A DNA stretch of 11,409 bases, from positions 1 through 11,409 of the forward strand of contig DAOUGC010000059.1 in the NCBI GenBank assembly GCA_034429695.1. The letters run 5' to 3'. Below, one piece after another: positions 1 to 6,898 of the stretch. The stretch comes from DAOUGC01 sp034429695 (lineage in GTDB: Bacteria > Chloroflexota > Anaerolineae > Anaerolineales > Anaerolineaceae). Made by a program: the position numbers and the translations under genes. The stretch's first letter is position 1; each line of letters opens with the position of its first letter. The notes below the pieces were generated by a model. The model was not told the DNA's origin, ran no database searches, and saw nothing but the letters and a program-made list of their open reading frames with translations.

Positions 1-460
1 TATTTAATCCTTGCCTATTACCTCCCGCCTGATAGCTATCTATTTGTTTTTGTCCTTGATTAGATAATAGGAAGAATGATAGAAAATGCGGGTTTAGGAT
101 ATTGTTATTTGGCCTAAGAATACAAACATGCTGATTTATATTTCCCCCGACCAAAAAGTCATTAGCAACAGCACTCCGACCAATGGATGCTCCAGTAATA
201 TTTAGCAATACATCGCCTGATTTAATTTCTGTCGATCTAAATCTATTATGGATCCGATCATCTATATAAACAATGTTGTCCAGCAATAAACTACCATTAC
301 CTACATTCTGACTCCGGACAAAAGGATGACCTTTAAATTTGTAAACCTTTTCACCCCCAGTCGGTGTAATACCACTACCAATCTTAGTAGTTAATTCTCC
401 CAAACTATGAAGATTCCAGTCAGCTGGAATATAAGTACTGCATATATCACTAAATTGCAT
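1..460 (-). CDS. hsdS: Type I restriction-modification specificity subunit HsdS (N-terminal part, runs off window)
   Basis: The first 153 residues of an HsdS subunit are visible. HsdS is the DNA-recognition component that binds HsdM (and HsdR) and sets the target sequence. My translation from the ATG at 460 has no in-frame stop up to the window edge. It shows the classic pattern of a first target recognition domain: KIGSGITPTGG (residues 26-36), FVRSQNV (47-53), GDVLLNITGASIGRS (82-96), NINQHVCILRP (107-117) and GGNRQGLN (146-153). The last two mark the end of the TRD as it enters the first conserved helix. The start overlaps the end of hsdM by 11 nt, and AAAGGA lies 9 nt upstream of the ATG, so the two are translationally coupled. 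The base composition is AT-rich (about 37% G+C in the first 60 bases), unlike hsdM. This is common for hsdS and suggests exchange of the specificity module. The second TRD and the C-terminus are outside the window. Confidence 0.95.
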   Translation of the reverse strand, partial: MQFSDICSTYIPADWNLHSLGELTTKIGSGITPTGGEKVYKFKGHPFVRSQNVGNGSLLLDNIVYIDDRIHNRFRSTEIKSGDVLLNITGASIGRSAVANDFLVGGNINQHVCILRPNNNILNPHFLSFFLLSNQGQKQIDSYQAGGNRQGLN

Positions 461-2894
461 AAAACCCCATCCTTTCAAGATGGTGGTTAACCCGGATCAA
501 CAATTCATCAGATTGTGATTTCAATACAGGGAGTGGGAATACATATCGATCGGCTAGTACACTTAATCGTCCAGCTATCTTACGCAACACTTCGTCCAAT
601 TCATTCTGCAGGCAGGATTGCATGGCGGCTAGCCATTTGTCTTCCACTACCAGGGTAATGATCTCCGCTTCGTTTAACCGCTCATAACGCGCCAGCAGGG
701 CTTCATCCAGCGCTTTTTTCAGCGTTTTTACCCTGCTTTCAGCAGCCTTTTTATCTTCGATGCACTGTAGCGCAGCTTCCACCAGTGCCAGTTCTTCATC
801 GCCGTCAGCATCAGCCCGCATGACCAATAACCGCGACCGGTTCAGCGCGCCATTATCCTCAACGCCATCCGCCAGCGCGCCCTCATCGCCGCCGTGCTCA
901 GCGGCCATTTCCTCCAACCTGCGCGCCAGCTCTTCTACAGCCTCACGCGCTTCAGCCAGTTCATTCACCTGTGCGGCAAAAAAACGGGCTGCGATCAATA
1001 CCGGTGGGATCAGGTCGGCTTTATATTTCACCCTGCCCAGCACCAAGTCGGCATTTTCTTTTTTATCTTTTTCATTGCGCTGCAAACAGCGCAAACGGGC
1101 AGCCCCCACCCAGCCGCTTTCCACCAGCATGTACACATCGTCCTGCATGACAGTGGCCCAGGTATCCATCAACTGCTGGTACAAGTCCAGGCGGTCAATC
1201 AGGGGTACGGGGGTAAATGCCTGCACCATTTCTTCACCAAGGTCACGAATTAAAATTTTTGGATGGGTGTCCGCATTGATGGAGCACAACCACGGTTCAA
1301 CCGTTTGCCGCCAGCCGGCAAGCGCCGCCTGCGCCTGTTGCTGAAAAGCAATCACCTGTTCATGAGTACTGATCACGCTTCGTACACTGCTGCTTTCCAC
1401 CCGCAATTGAAGATAACCAGGACGATCCGCTGGTTCAAACAAAACTTCCCGCAAGCCAGGCAGGTGCTGCCAGTATTCATCCAGCGCATCCACATCACGC
1501 AGCGGAATGCCCCCTCTGAGATGAGCTTCAATGTCGTGCAGGTCTTCGGGTTCGCTTGAATCTATATAGCGGGGGATGTTGAGGTTGTATTCATTGGCTT
1601 CAATTTCTTCCAAACCCACCAGACGAGAATACCCGGCTATTTCGATCTGATGGGTGAAGGTTTCCACGATTTGATAAATATCCTGCTCACGCAGGCGGTT
1701 TTTAGCGCCATCCTTGCGGTAACCCCGGCTTGCGTCAATCATGAAGATTGAGCGGCGGGTGGCGGCGTGCTCCTTGTCCAGCACCAGAATACAGGCAGCT
1801 ATGTTTGTACCGTAAAACAAATTGGCTGGCAACCCGATGATGCCCTGAATGTACCCGCGCCTGATCAGATTGCGCCGGATGCCGGCTTCTGCATTGCCCC
1901 TGAACAACACACCATGCGGGAGAATGATTGCTCCTCTACCGGTGGATTTTAATGACCGGAGCAGATGCAGCAGGTAGGCAAAATCCCCATTCTTTGCGGG
2001 GGGTACACCGTCTGTAAAACGTTCGAAGGGGTCAAGAATGCTACCCTTGTTTTCAGGGTCGGTTAACCCGGTGGTCCAGCTTTTGTCTGAGAACGGGGGA
2101 TTGGCAACTGCGAAATCAAATTGCTTTAGCCGCCCTCCTTCGGTCCAGTGCGGATTGGTAAGGGTGTTATCCTGCCAGATCTCGGCTTCCGGTTTGTTGT
2201 GCAACACCATGTTCATGCGCGCAAGCGCAGCGGTGGCATTGTCCTTCTCCTGTCCATAAATGGTCAGGTCTACACCGGTTTCATCAGATGCGCGAATGAG
2301 CAATGACCCTGACCCGCAGGTAGGGTCGTATACCGTCTGGCGGCCAGAGGTTGCCCGATTGATGCCGATTAATTTCGCCATTATGCGCGAAACTTCAGCC
2401 GGTGTGTAGAACTGCCCCTTGGATTTGCCCGCTTCTGTGGCGAAGTTGCGCATTAAATACTCGTAGGCATCGCCCAGCAGGTCGTCCCCATCCGCGCGAT
2501 TGCGGCTGAAATCCAGAGCGGGGTCTTCAAAAATGGCGATCAGTTTGGACAGGCGGTCAACCATATCCTGCCCACGTCCCAGTTTGCTGTCGTCGTTCCA
2601 GTCAGCCAGTGTGATGACACCCACCAGATCATTGGTTTCGGCCAGGCGGTGAATGATCTTGTTCATTTTGTCGCCAATATCTGACTTGCCTTTAAGCAAA
2701 AGCATGGCGGAGAAGCTTCCATCTTCTGGTACGGTCACCAATGGACGCCGCACTCCGCCATATTTGTCACTGACATATTTGACAAACAACAAGGTCAGAA
2801 TGTAGTCCTTATACTGGCTGGCGTCCATGCCACCGCGCAGGTCATCACACGCCTTCCAGATATGTCTGTAAAGATCGGTTTTCTTGATTGCCAT
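450..2894 (-). CDS. hsdM: Type I restriction-modification DNA methyltransferase subunit HsdM
   Basis: This 814-aa protein transfers a methyl group from S-adenosylmethionine to adenine N6 in the DNA site chosen by HsdS. An N-terminal helical HsdM_N domain (about 5-150) leads into GQFYTP (160-165). The SAM-binding motif I DPTCGSGSLL follows (190-199), and the catalytic motif IV NPPF (265-268) completes the amino-methylase core, which ends near residue 445. The remaining 370 or so residues form a long, mostly helical charged tail, with a probable coiled coil around 635-735. EcoKI HsdM is 529 aa, so this belongs to the long HsdM variety. The ATG at 2894 is preceded by ACGGAG at a normal distance, and the N-terminus matches the family (DLYRHIWKACDDLRGG). 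It is co-transcribed and overlaps with hsdS. No hsdR is visible; it may lie beyond the left edge. All key catalytic residues are intact. Confidence 0.96.
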   Translation of the reverse strand: MAIKKTDLYRHIWKACDDLRGGMDASQYKDYILTLLFVKYVSDKYGGVRRPLVTVPEDGSFSAMLLLKGKSDIGDKMNKIIHRLAETNDLVGVITLADWNDDSKLGRGQDMVDRLSKLIAIFEDPALDFSRNRADGDDLLGDAYEYLMRNFATEAGKSKGQFYTPAEVSRIMAKLIGINRATSGRQTVYDPTCGSGSLLIRASDETGVDLTIYGQEKDNATAALARMNMVLHNKPEAEIWQDNTLTNPHWTEGGRLKQFDFAVANPPFSDKSWTTGLTDPENKGSILDPFERFTDGVPPAKNGDFAYLLHLLRSLKSTGRGAIILPHGVLFRGNAEAGIRRNLIRRGYIQGIIGLPANLFYGTNIAACILVLDKEHAATRRSIFMIDASRGYRKDGAKNRLREQDIYQIVETFTHQIEIAGYSRLVGLEEIEANEYNLNIPRYIDSSEPEDLHDIEAHLRGGIPLRDVDALDEYWQHLPGLREVLFEPADRPGYLQLRVESSSVRSVISTHEQVIAFQQQAQAALAGWRQTVEPWLCSINADTHPKILIRDLGEEMVQAFTPVPLIDRLDLYQQLMDTWATVMQDDVYMLVESGWVGAARLRCLQRNEKDKKENADLVLGRVKYKADLIPPVLIAARFFAAQVNELAEAREAVEELARRLEEMAAEHGGDEGALADGVEDNGALNRSRLLVMRADADGDEELALVEAALQCIEDKKAAESRVKTLKKALDEALLARYERLNEAEIITLVVEDKWLAAMQSCLQNELDEVLRKIAGRLSVLADRYVFPLPVLKSQSDELLIRVNHHLERMGFYAI

Positions 2895-2935
2895 AATGTC
2901 AGGCTCCGTTGATTTGATGTTGTAATGGTGTTGTT

Positions 2936-2964
2936 ATATTATCCCCTAATACCGTGAAAGTACA
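2936..2964 (-). promoter_or_regulatory. Weak candidate promoter for hsdM
   Basis: On the minus strand a -10-like TAATAT (2936-2941) sits within an AT-rich stretch, 42 nt before the hsdM start codon. TGTACT (2959-2964) stands 17 nt upstream as a poor -35 match (3 of 6). The -10 is reasonable and the -35 is not, so this is a candidate only. Confidence 0.25.
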
Positions 2965-3116
2965 CCCCAATGGGGAAGAAAAAATGCTTTTCCCTCCCCT
3001 GAATGCGGAACGACAGTAGTCACGGCGCGACCTTGGTAGCGCAAGCATTCGAGGGAGGTTGGGCGAATGGACCGTTCTTTGGTCCCTTCGCAAGGGTGGG
3101 GGCCGCGTCTTCGCGG
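2965..3116. repeat. Cluster of inverted repeats / hairpins upstream of hsdM
   Basis: The 261-nt gap between hsdM and the metallo-hydrolase gene is dense in inverted repeats. A 14-nt stem (2993-3006 with 3045-3058; one mismatch, one G-T pair) encloses two smaller stems: GAC/GTC at 3012-3021, and GCGCGACC/GGTAGCGC at 3025-3042. This gives a branched, cloverleaf-like fold. Next come an 11-nt stem with one mismatch (3063-3073 with 3081-3091, 7-nt loop) and a perfect CCGCG/CGCGG hairpin (3103-3116). Toward hsdM, CCCC-AAT-GGGG (2965-2975) is a further small hairpin. On the minus-strand RNA, 2972-2999 can also fold as a 13-bp stem including three G-U pairs. The stems at 2965-2975, 2972-2999 and 2993-3058 overlap, so they exclude one another. 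It may be a terminator for the upstream gene, a REP/MITE-like element or a leader structure; the sequence does not decide. Confidence 0.6.
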
Positions 3117-3155
3117 TTCATATTAAAACTACCAAAACACGAATTCCGTTGCCTG

Positions 3156-4067
3156 TTATTCAAACCCTTCGCGCAGCAAGTCCATCTCCACCAGGCGGTT
3201 GAGCTGGTCCTTGTCGTGCGAGATCACCAGCGAGACCGGCTCGGTGAGCGCCAGGTCGTACAGGGTGCGAACCTGCTGGCGCTGCATGTTCCAGTCCTCA
3301 AACAGGATCAGCGAGGCAAACAGCGGGCGCCCCTTGAGGCGGTCAATGTTGGCGCGGTTCCAGATCACATCCCCCACCAGCAGCAGCTCACTGCCGTCCT
3401 GCAATTTCACATAGATCATCTGCCCGCCGGGGGTGTGCCCTGGCGCCTTGATCATCACCACGCCCGGCGCAACCGCCTCGTACAACTCATACGGATGCAT
3501 CTGCACCTGTGCCAGCATCTCGTCCGTCCAGTCGTCCGGCAGGGTATCCACCATCTCAGGGATCAGCACCACTTTGGGCAGGATTTCATTCAAATAAGGT
3601 GATGCCGTTATCCCGCCGATATGGTCGTAATGCTCGTGGGTCAGCAAAATCATTTCGGCATCGCGCAGCGCAGCCTGCTGGGCATCAAACTTTTCCTGAT
3701 TGAAGTTTGCCCCGGCATCCTTTGCGCTCATGTTGCTGTCCACCGCAATGGTATGATCAGGATAGACGATCTGATAACTGGTGTACACCATGGATGTTGA
3801 AGAAAAGCCAGCACCGGCGGTGGTGAACATCAACGGCACACTGGTCTCACCCACGGTGAGCATGTTTACGCGTTGTGGCAACGCCCCAGGCATGGATGCA
3901 GCCAGTTTGCGAATGCTGTCCATATTCAATGAATAGGTGGAGCGTTTGGGCACAGGCGAAACGTAAAACAGCATGGCGAAGGCGATGCTCAGCACCACAA
4001 TGCTGATGATGACAATCCACTCCCACTGCACGGGCAATTTGCGCTTCTTTTTAATGTTAACGGTCAT
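3156..4067 (-). CDS. Membrane-anchored metallo-beta-lactamase-fold hydrolase
   Basis: This 303-aa protein has a short basic N-terminus (KKKRK) and one hydrophobic segment (about 17-36) with no obvious cleavage site. The catalytic domain is therefore probably tethered on the outer face of the membrane. The metallo-beta-lactamase fold is shown by THEHYDHIGG, which gives H144, H146, D148 and H149. H211 lies in APGHTPGG, D233 in LLVGDV and H284 in VISHD. The full set for a two-metal site is present. The substrate cannot be read from sequence. The arrangement is like that of general MBL-fold hydrolases (lactonases, glyoxalase II-like enzymes, metallo-beta-lactamase relatives), and I would not call it an antibiotic-resistance enzyme. 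The ATG at 4067 has an excellent GGAGGA ribosome binding site 6 nt upstream. A terminator separates it from the c-di-GMP gene before it, so it is likely its own transcription unit. Confidence 0.88.
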   Translation of the reverse strand: MTVNIKKKRKLPVQWEWIVIISIVVLSIAFAMLFYVSPVPKRSTYSLNMDSIRKLAASMPGALPQRVNMLTVGETSVPLMFTTAGAGFSSTSMVYTSYQIVYPDHTIAVDSNMSAKDAGANFNQEKFDAQQAALRDAEMILLTHEHYDHIGGITASPYLNEILPKVVLIPEMVDTLPDDWTDEMLAQVQMHPYELYEAVAPGVVMIKAPGHTPGGQMIYVKLQDGSELLLVGDVIWNRANIDRLKGRPLFASLILFEDWNMQRQQVRTLYDLALTEPVSLVISHDKDQLNRLVEMDLLREGFE

Positions 4068-4095
4068 GCGGATTCCTCCAGACGGGGATGAGCCA

Positions 4096-4101
4096 ATTCT
4101 A
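4096..4101 (-). promoter_or_regulatory. Candidate -10 element for the MBL-fold hydrolase gene
   Basis: TAGAAT on the minus strand (5 of 6 to TATAAT) lies 28 nt before the start codon, just past the terminator of the preceding gene. That is where a separate promoter would be expected. No good -35 hexamer is found at 16-18 nt. Confidence 0.3.
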
Positions 4102-4120
4102 TCGCATTTCTGGCTTCCCG

Positions 4121-4158
4121 TTTAAACAAAGAACCGGCCTGCTCGGACCGGTCCTTTG
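4121..4158 (-). terminator. Rho-independent terminator after the c-di-GMP gene
   Basis: Inverted arms 4127-4137 and 4148-4158 (11 nt, one mismatch, 10-nt loop) fold with a CCGG core. On the minus strand the stem is followed by a T-rich run (TTTGTTT overlapping the stem end). It starts 18 nt past the stop codon of the GGDEF/HD-GYP gene. Confidence 0.7.
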
Positions 4159-4175
4159 CCTTGCACTTTCATCCC

Positions 4176-5843
4176 TCAGCTCACCCTGTCCTCTTCCGAA
4201 AGAATGATAAGAAATAAATCCACAACCTGCGGATCAAACAGTTTGCCTGATTGCGAGCGAATGTACTGTATGGATTCTTCCCGCGACCATGCTTTGCGAT
4301 AAACACGGTCGGTGTTGAGCGCATCCCACACATCCACCACGGTGAAGATGCGCGCCGCCAGCGGAATCTCCTCACCACGCAGCCCGCGCGGGTACCCCGT
4401 GCCGTCCCAGTGTTCGTGGTGACAGTAAGGGATGTCGATGGCGTTTTGTAAATGAACAATCGGTGAGAGCAACTCAAATGCATACACCGGATGCTTGCGC
4501 ATCTGTTCCCATTCCTGCTCCGAAAGTGGACCCGGTTTAAGCAGGATGCTGTCTGGTATGGCGATCTTGCCCATATCGTGCAACTGCGCTCCACGGCGCA
4601 CATTCACCAGCTCCTGCTCCGGAAAGTTCATGCGGCGGGCAAGTTCCACGGTCAAACCGGTGACCCGTTGCGAATGACCCTCGGTTTCCTTGTCGCGCAA
4701 TTCGAGCGCCCGCGCCCAACCGTTGATGGTTTCATCATATACGCGCGAGGCATCCCACACCCCCGATTGAGACGGGATCTGTTGCGGGCTGACCGCCTTG
4801 ATCTGGCTCTTGACCTTTTGGGCCACCCAGCGATCCCACACCACAACGCGGTTGCGGCCGGCGCTCTTGGCTGCGTACATGGCCTGATCCGCCATGCACA
4901 GCAGGTCATCCAGGGTGATCTGGCTGCTGGTGAGCGGTGCAATCCCGATGCTGGCAGTCACGGTCACCTGGTAACCATTGGTGTATAACACCATGCGTTC
5001 AATGGACTGGCGAATGCGTTCGGCCACCTGCAGGGCGGTATCACGCGGTGTGTCTGGCAGCAGGATGATAAATTCTTCGCCACCAAAGCGCCCCAGCAGG
5101 TCACTTTGTCGGAGATGTTTTTGACATTCCTCAGCCACCGCCTTGATCGCCTTGTCACCCACAAAATGTCCGTACAGGTCGTTGACCATTTTAAAGTGGT
5201 CAAGGTCGATCATCAGGATGGACAGTTCCGGAATTTCAGGTCGCACCCTCGTCATGGCAGCGGCGGCCTGTTCAAAGAAACCCCGCCGGTTTTTTACACT
5301 GGTGAGCGGGTCTTGCACGGATAGTTGTTGAACACTGCAGACCAGGTTCTCAAGCAGGTTGCATTGTGCCTGCAGCAATTCTTCCATGCTCAAAATGGCG
5401 CACTCCCCGCTCTCTTCCAGTACGATGATGGGGTCGTATAACTGCCCCATTGGGCGGGCAAGCGCCTCGCGCACAGCCTCATCCACCAGGGTAAGTGAGC
5501 CAAGCATCAGGGAAACCCCACCGACCTCTTTGAGAAAACGGTTGATGGTGAGGCGCGAATAGACCTCGATGCCAAAAGGCTTTCCGAGGGCTTCAAAAAC
5601 ACGCTCGCGCGACACCGATCCAACCACTCTCCCATCGTCCACGATCACCACACCGGGCAGGGTTGGGTCTTCATTAAGACGCGCCACCACAAACTTAACC
5701 AATATTTCCCCACCGGTGGTGTAATGGTGAAGCTTCAAGTTCTCCAGTGTCAGTCTGTTCACGAAAGCTTCCCCGGCAGGCGGGTTGGTTTGGATGGACA
5801 TATCGCGATGATTTTTCAGGCTGGTTGCAACGTTGATGGTCAT
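4176..5843 (-). CDS. c-di-GMP signalling protein: CBS-like sensor, GGEEF diguanylate cyclase and HD-GYP phosphodiesterase
   Basis: This 555-aa soluble protein carries both a synthetic and a degradative c-di-GMP domain. Residues about 28-160 resemble a tandem CBS pair (PGVVIVDDGRVVGSVSRERV and YDPIIVLEESGECAILSMEE), which would bind a nucleotide or similar ligand. The GGDEF domain (about 175-335) has DPLTSVKNRR, MIDLDHFKMVND and the active-site motif GGEEF (254-258). An RQSD inhibitory I-site (245-248) sits at the standard five-residue spacing, so feedback control by product is expected. The HD-GYP domain (about 370-550) has EGHSQRV with H390, HDMGKIAIP with the H421-D422 dyad, the HHEHWDG metal ligands (475-481) and GTGYP (481-485). 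No transmembrane segment is seen. The ATG at 5843 has a modest AGTGGA; the next ATG (5801) has no visible ribosome binding site. All catalytic motifs look intact, so net activity cannot be predicted. Confidence 0.93.
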   Translation of the reverse strand: MTINVATSLKNHRDMSIQTNPPAGEAFVNRLTLENLKLHHYTTGGEILVKFVVARLNEDPTLPGVVIVDDGRVVGSVSRERVFEALGKPFGIEVYSRLTINRFLKEVGGVSLMLGSLTLVDEAVREALARPMGQLYDPIIVLEESGECAILSMEELLQAQCNLLENLVCSVQQLSVQDPLTSVKNRRGFFEQAAAAMTRVRPEIPELSILMIDLDHFKMVNDLYGHFVGDKAIKAVAEECQKHLRQSDLLGRFGGEEFIILLPDTPRDTALQVAERIRQSIERMVLYTNGYQVTVTASIGIAPLTSSQITLDDLLCMADQAMYAAKSAGRNRVVVWDRWVAQKVKSQIKAVSPQQIPSQSGVWDASRVYDETINGWARALELRDKETEGHSQRVTGLTVELARRMNFPEQELVNVRRGAQLHDMGKIAIPDSILLKPGPLSEQEWEQMRKHPVYAFELLSPIVHLQNAIDIPYCHHEHWDGTGYPRGLRGEEIPLAARIFTVVDVWDALNTDRVYRKAWSREESIQYIRSQSGKLFDPQVVDLFLIILSEEDRVS

Positions 5844-5869
5844 AATTTTTCCACTACCTGGTTGTATTC

Positions 5870-5875
5870 ATCATA
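5870..5875 (-). promoter_or_regulatory. Candidate -10 element for the c-di-GMP gene
   Basis: TATGAT on the minus strand (5 of 6 to consensus), 27 nt before the start codon, in the 120-nt divergent region shared with the plus-strand membrane-protein gene. No convincing -35 is visible. Confidence 0.3.
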
Positions 5876-5933
5876 CATTCGGGCGATTAATGTTGTGTTG
5901 ATTCCAGGTTAATAAATTGGAAATAAATGGGTA

Positions 5934-5958
5934 TATACTGAATATTAACAAGGAGAGG
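5934..5958 (+). promoter_or_regulatory. Candidate -10 and strong ribosome binding site of the small membrane-protein gene
   Basis: TATACT (5934-5939) is a good -10 match 24 nt before the start codon, in an AT-rich stretch. AGGAGAGG (5951-5958) is a near-ideal ribosome binding site 5 nt from the ATG at 5964 and decides the start. No clear -35 is seen. Confidence 0.5.
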
Positions 5959-5963
5959 AAAAT

Positions 5964-6341
5964 ATGGACCCCGAACCCGTGCCCGTTGAACCCATCCCGG
6001 CCGATGCACCCCCGGAACGCCCGAAGATCACCTTTATGGGCAACAGCATTGATCTGACCGCCCTGCTTGCCCTGGGGAGCAGCCTGATGATGCTGTTGAT
6101 CTGCCTCAGTTGTGGTTATATGATCTACTGCCTGCCGGCTGTGCCGCTGATCCTTGGCATCATCGGGTTGTTTTCGGCGCAAAAATCCGCCGACCCCAAG
6201 CGCACACGCACCTGGTCATGGATCGGCGTGGGCAGTGGCGGAGTGATGATCAGCTTTATTGTCCTGTTCTTCCTGCTTTATTTCGGCGTAGTGGCCGCCC
6301 TCATCCTGACTGGCGCAATCACCAGCTCACAGGGTTACTAA
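5964..6341 (+). CDS. Small hypothetical membrane protein with Pro/Glu-rich N-terminus
   Basis: I do not recognise this 125-aa protein with confidence. The first 22 residues are acidic and proline-rich (PEPVPVEPIPADAPPERP), which suggests a disordered cytoplasmic tail. Then come two closely spaced hydrophobic segments (about 31-53 and 56-71), a short basic loop (QKSADPKRTRT, about 73-83) and a long hydrophobic segment (about 87-117). The basic loop should face the cytoplasm. The layout LILGIIGLFSAQKS followed by a WxWxGxGxGG segment recalls small DUF4190-like membrane proteins; this is a weak resemblance, not an assignment. It is the only plus-strand gene here. It sits between minus-strand neighbours and has its own near-perfect ribosome binding site and a strong terminator 22 nt after its TAA, so it is almost certainly a real single-gene transcription unit. 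Confidence 0.8.
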   Translation: MDPEPVPVEPIPADAPPERPKITFMGNSIDLTALLALGSSLMMLLICLSCGYMIYCLPAVPLILGIIGLFSAQKSADPKRTRTWSWIGVGSGGVMISFIVLFFLLYFGVVAALILTGAITSSQGY

Positions 6342-6361
6342 GCCACTGGCACAATTATTTC

Positions 6362-6394
6362 AGCCCCTGCCAGAAACCCGGCAGGGGCTTTTTT
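6362..6394 (+). terminator. Strong rho-independent terminator of the small membrane-protein gene
   Basis: A perfect 9-bp stem GCCCCTGCC / GGCAGGGGC (6363-6371 with 6380-6388), extended by one A-T pair, has an 8-nt loop and is followed by six T residues (6389-6394). It begins 21 nt after the stop codon. On the other strand there is no T-run, so it works mainly for the plus strand. Confidence 0.92.
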
Positions 6395-6477
6395 GTCCAG
6401 CACAAATCACAGACCAAAGTCAAACGCTTTGGCGCAGTTACAGCGTTAATTGTCCGGCAGGGGCCAGCCCAACGATG

Positions 6478-6720
6478 CTACATATTGGGGTCCATCAACC
6501 GGCTGGTATATTGCTGCTGGCGGTTCATGGTCTGGGTCTTTTGATATTCCTTGAGCACGCCGATGGCTTTTTTCATTTCGCGGATCTGATTTTCGAACTC
6601 AAGGATGCGCGCCTGCATGATTTCCTCGGACATTCCGACCGCAGGTTTGGATTTCAATTCCCGGATCACTTTTTGCAGGCGGGCAATTTCAATACCGATC
6701 GTATCTACTGCATATTGCAT
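6478..6720 (-). CDS. Small hypothetical coiled-coil protein
   Basis: This 80-aa protein starts at the ATG at 6720, where GGAGAG lies 6 nt upstream. A longer reading from 6861 (127 aa) is possible, but its first 47 residues look like untranslated sequence and have no good ribosome binding site. The chosen protein is almost wholly helical and highly charged. Two likely coiled-coil segments are IGIEIARLQKVIRELKS (about 8-24) and ARILEFENQIREMKKAIGVL (about 37-56). They are separated by a short proline/glycine linker and followed by a polar tail rich in Gln and Arg. No domain, signal peptide or membrane segment is visible and I do not recognise a family. A helical hairpin that dimerises is a plausible shape; a function cannot be given. 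It converges with the plus-strand membrane-protein gene and is separated from the ABC operon by a repeat element. Confidence 0.65.
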   Translation of the reverse strand: MQYAVDTIGIEIARLQKVIRELKSKPAVGMSEEIMQARILEFENQIREMKKAIGVLKEYQKTQTMNRQQQYTSRLMDPNM

Positions 6721-6844
6721 GGTGGCTCTCCATACGGGACTAAGGATAAGGATTTGGGTGATATTTTTAAAACACTCATTCACATCAGGACTATCTCGCC
6801 AGCCCCCTGCTCGATCAGACGGGCGGATAACCATTGGTTGATTA

Positions 6845-6850
6845 ATTATA
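6845..6850 (-). promoter_or_regulatory. Candidate -10 (TATAAT) upstream of the small coiled-coil gene
   Basis: A perfect TATAAT on the minus strand, 124 nt upstream of the chosen start codon at 6720. No matching -35 occurs at 16-18 nt. The site sits in the palindromic ATTATAAT, so a TATAAT is also read on the plus strand. If used, it would give a leader of about 115 nt with no visible structure. Confidence 0.25.
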
Positions 6851-6898
6851 ATGGATTTCAAGATTCATGGTATGAGAAGAACAATGTCGATGGTGGGC

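Noticed and set aside
2993..3058. Cloverleaf-like fold considered as a tRNA
   Set aside because: There is no anticodon arm of correct size, no T-loop consensus and no 7-bp acceptor stem with an 8-26 layout; the inner stems are 3 and 8 nt.
2899..3093. 64-aa minus-strand reading frame upstream of hsdM
   Set aside because: It runs straight through the hairpin cluster, has no ribosome binding site and shows no protein-like pattern; it is a by-product of the repeats.
3003..3602. 199-aa plus-strand frame opposite the MBL-fold hydrolase
   Set aside because: It is antisense to a gene with intact catalytic motifs, is rich in His/Gln as expected from the complementary frame, and has no ribosome binding site.
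3156..4067. MBL-fold protein as an antibiotic-resistance beta-lactamase
   Set aside because: The HEHYDH and APGHTPGG motifs are shared by the whole superfamily, and nothing in the sequence points to a class B beta-lactamase.
450..4067. hsdM/hsdS plus the MBL-fold hydrolase as a defence island with a new effector
   Set aside because: The hydrolase has its own ribosome binding site and candidate promoter, is membrane-anchored and is separated from hsdM by a 261-nt structured gap, so the link is only adjacency.
5871..6182. 103-aa minus-strand frame opposite the small membrane-protein gene
   Set aside because: The plus-strand frame has a ribosome binding site, transmembrane pattern and terminator; the antisense frame has none of these.
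6721..6861. 47-residue N-terminal extension of the small coiled-coil protein
   Set aside because: The ATG at 6720 has a clear GGAGAG ribosome binding site, and the extra residues have a different, non-helical composition with no start signal.
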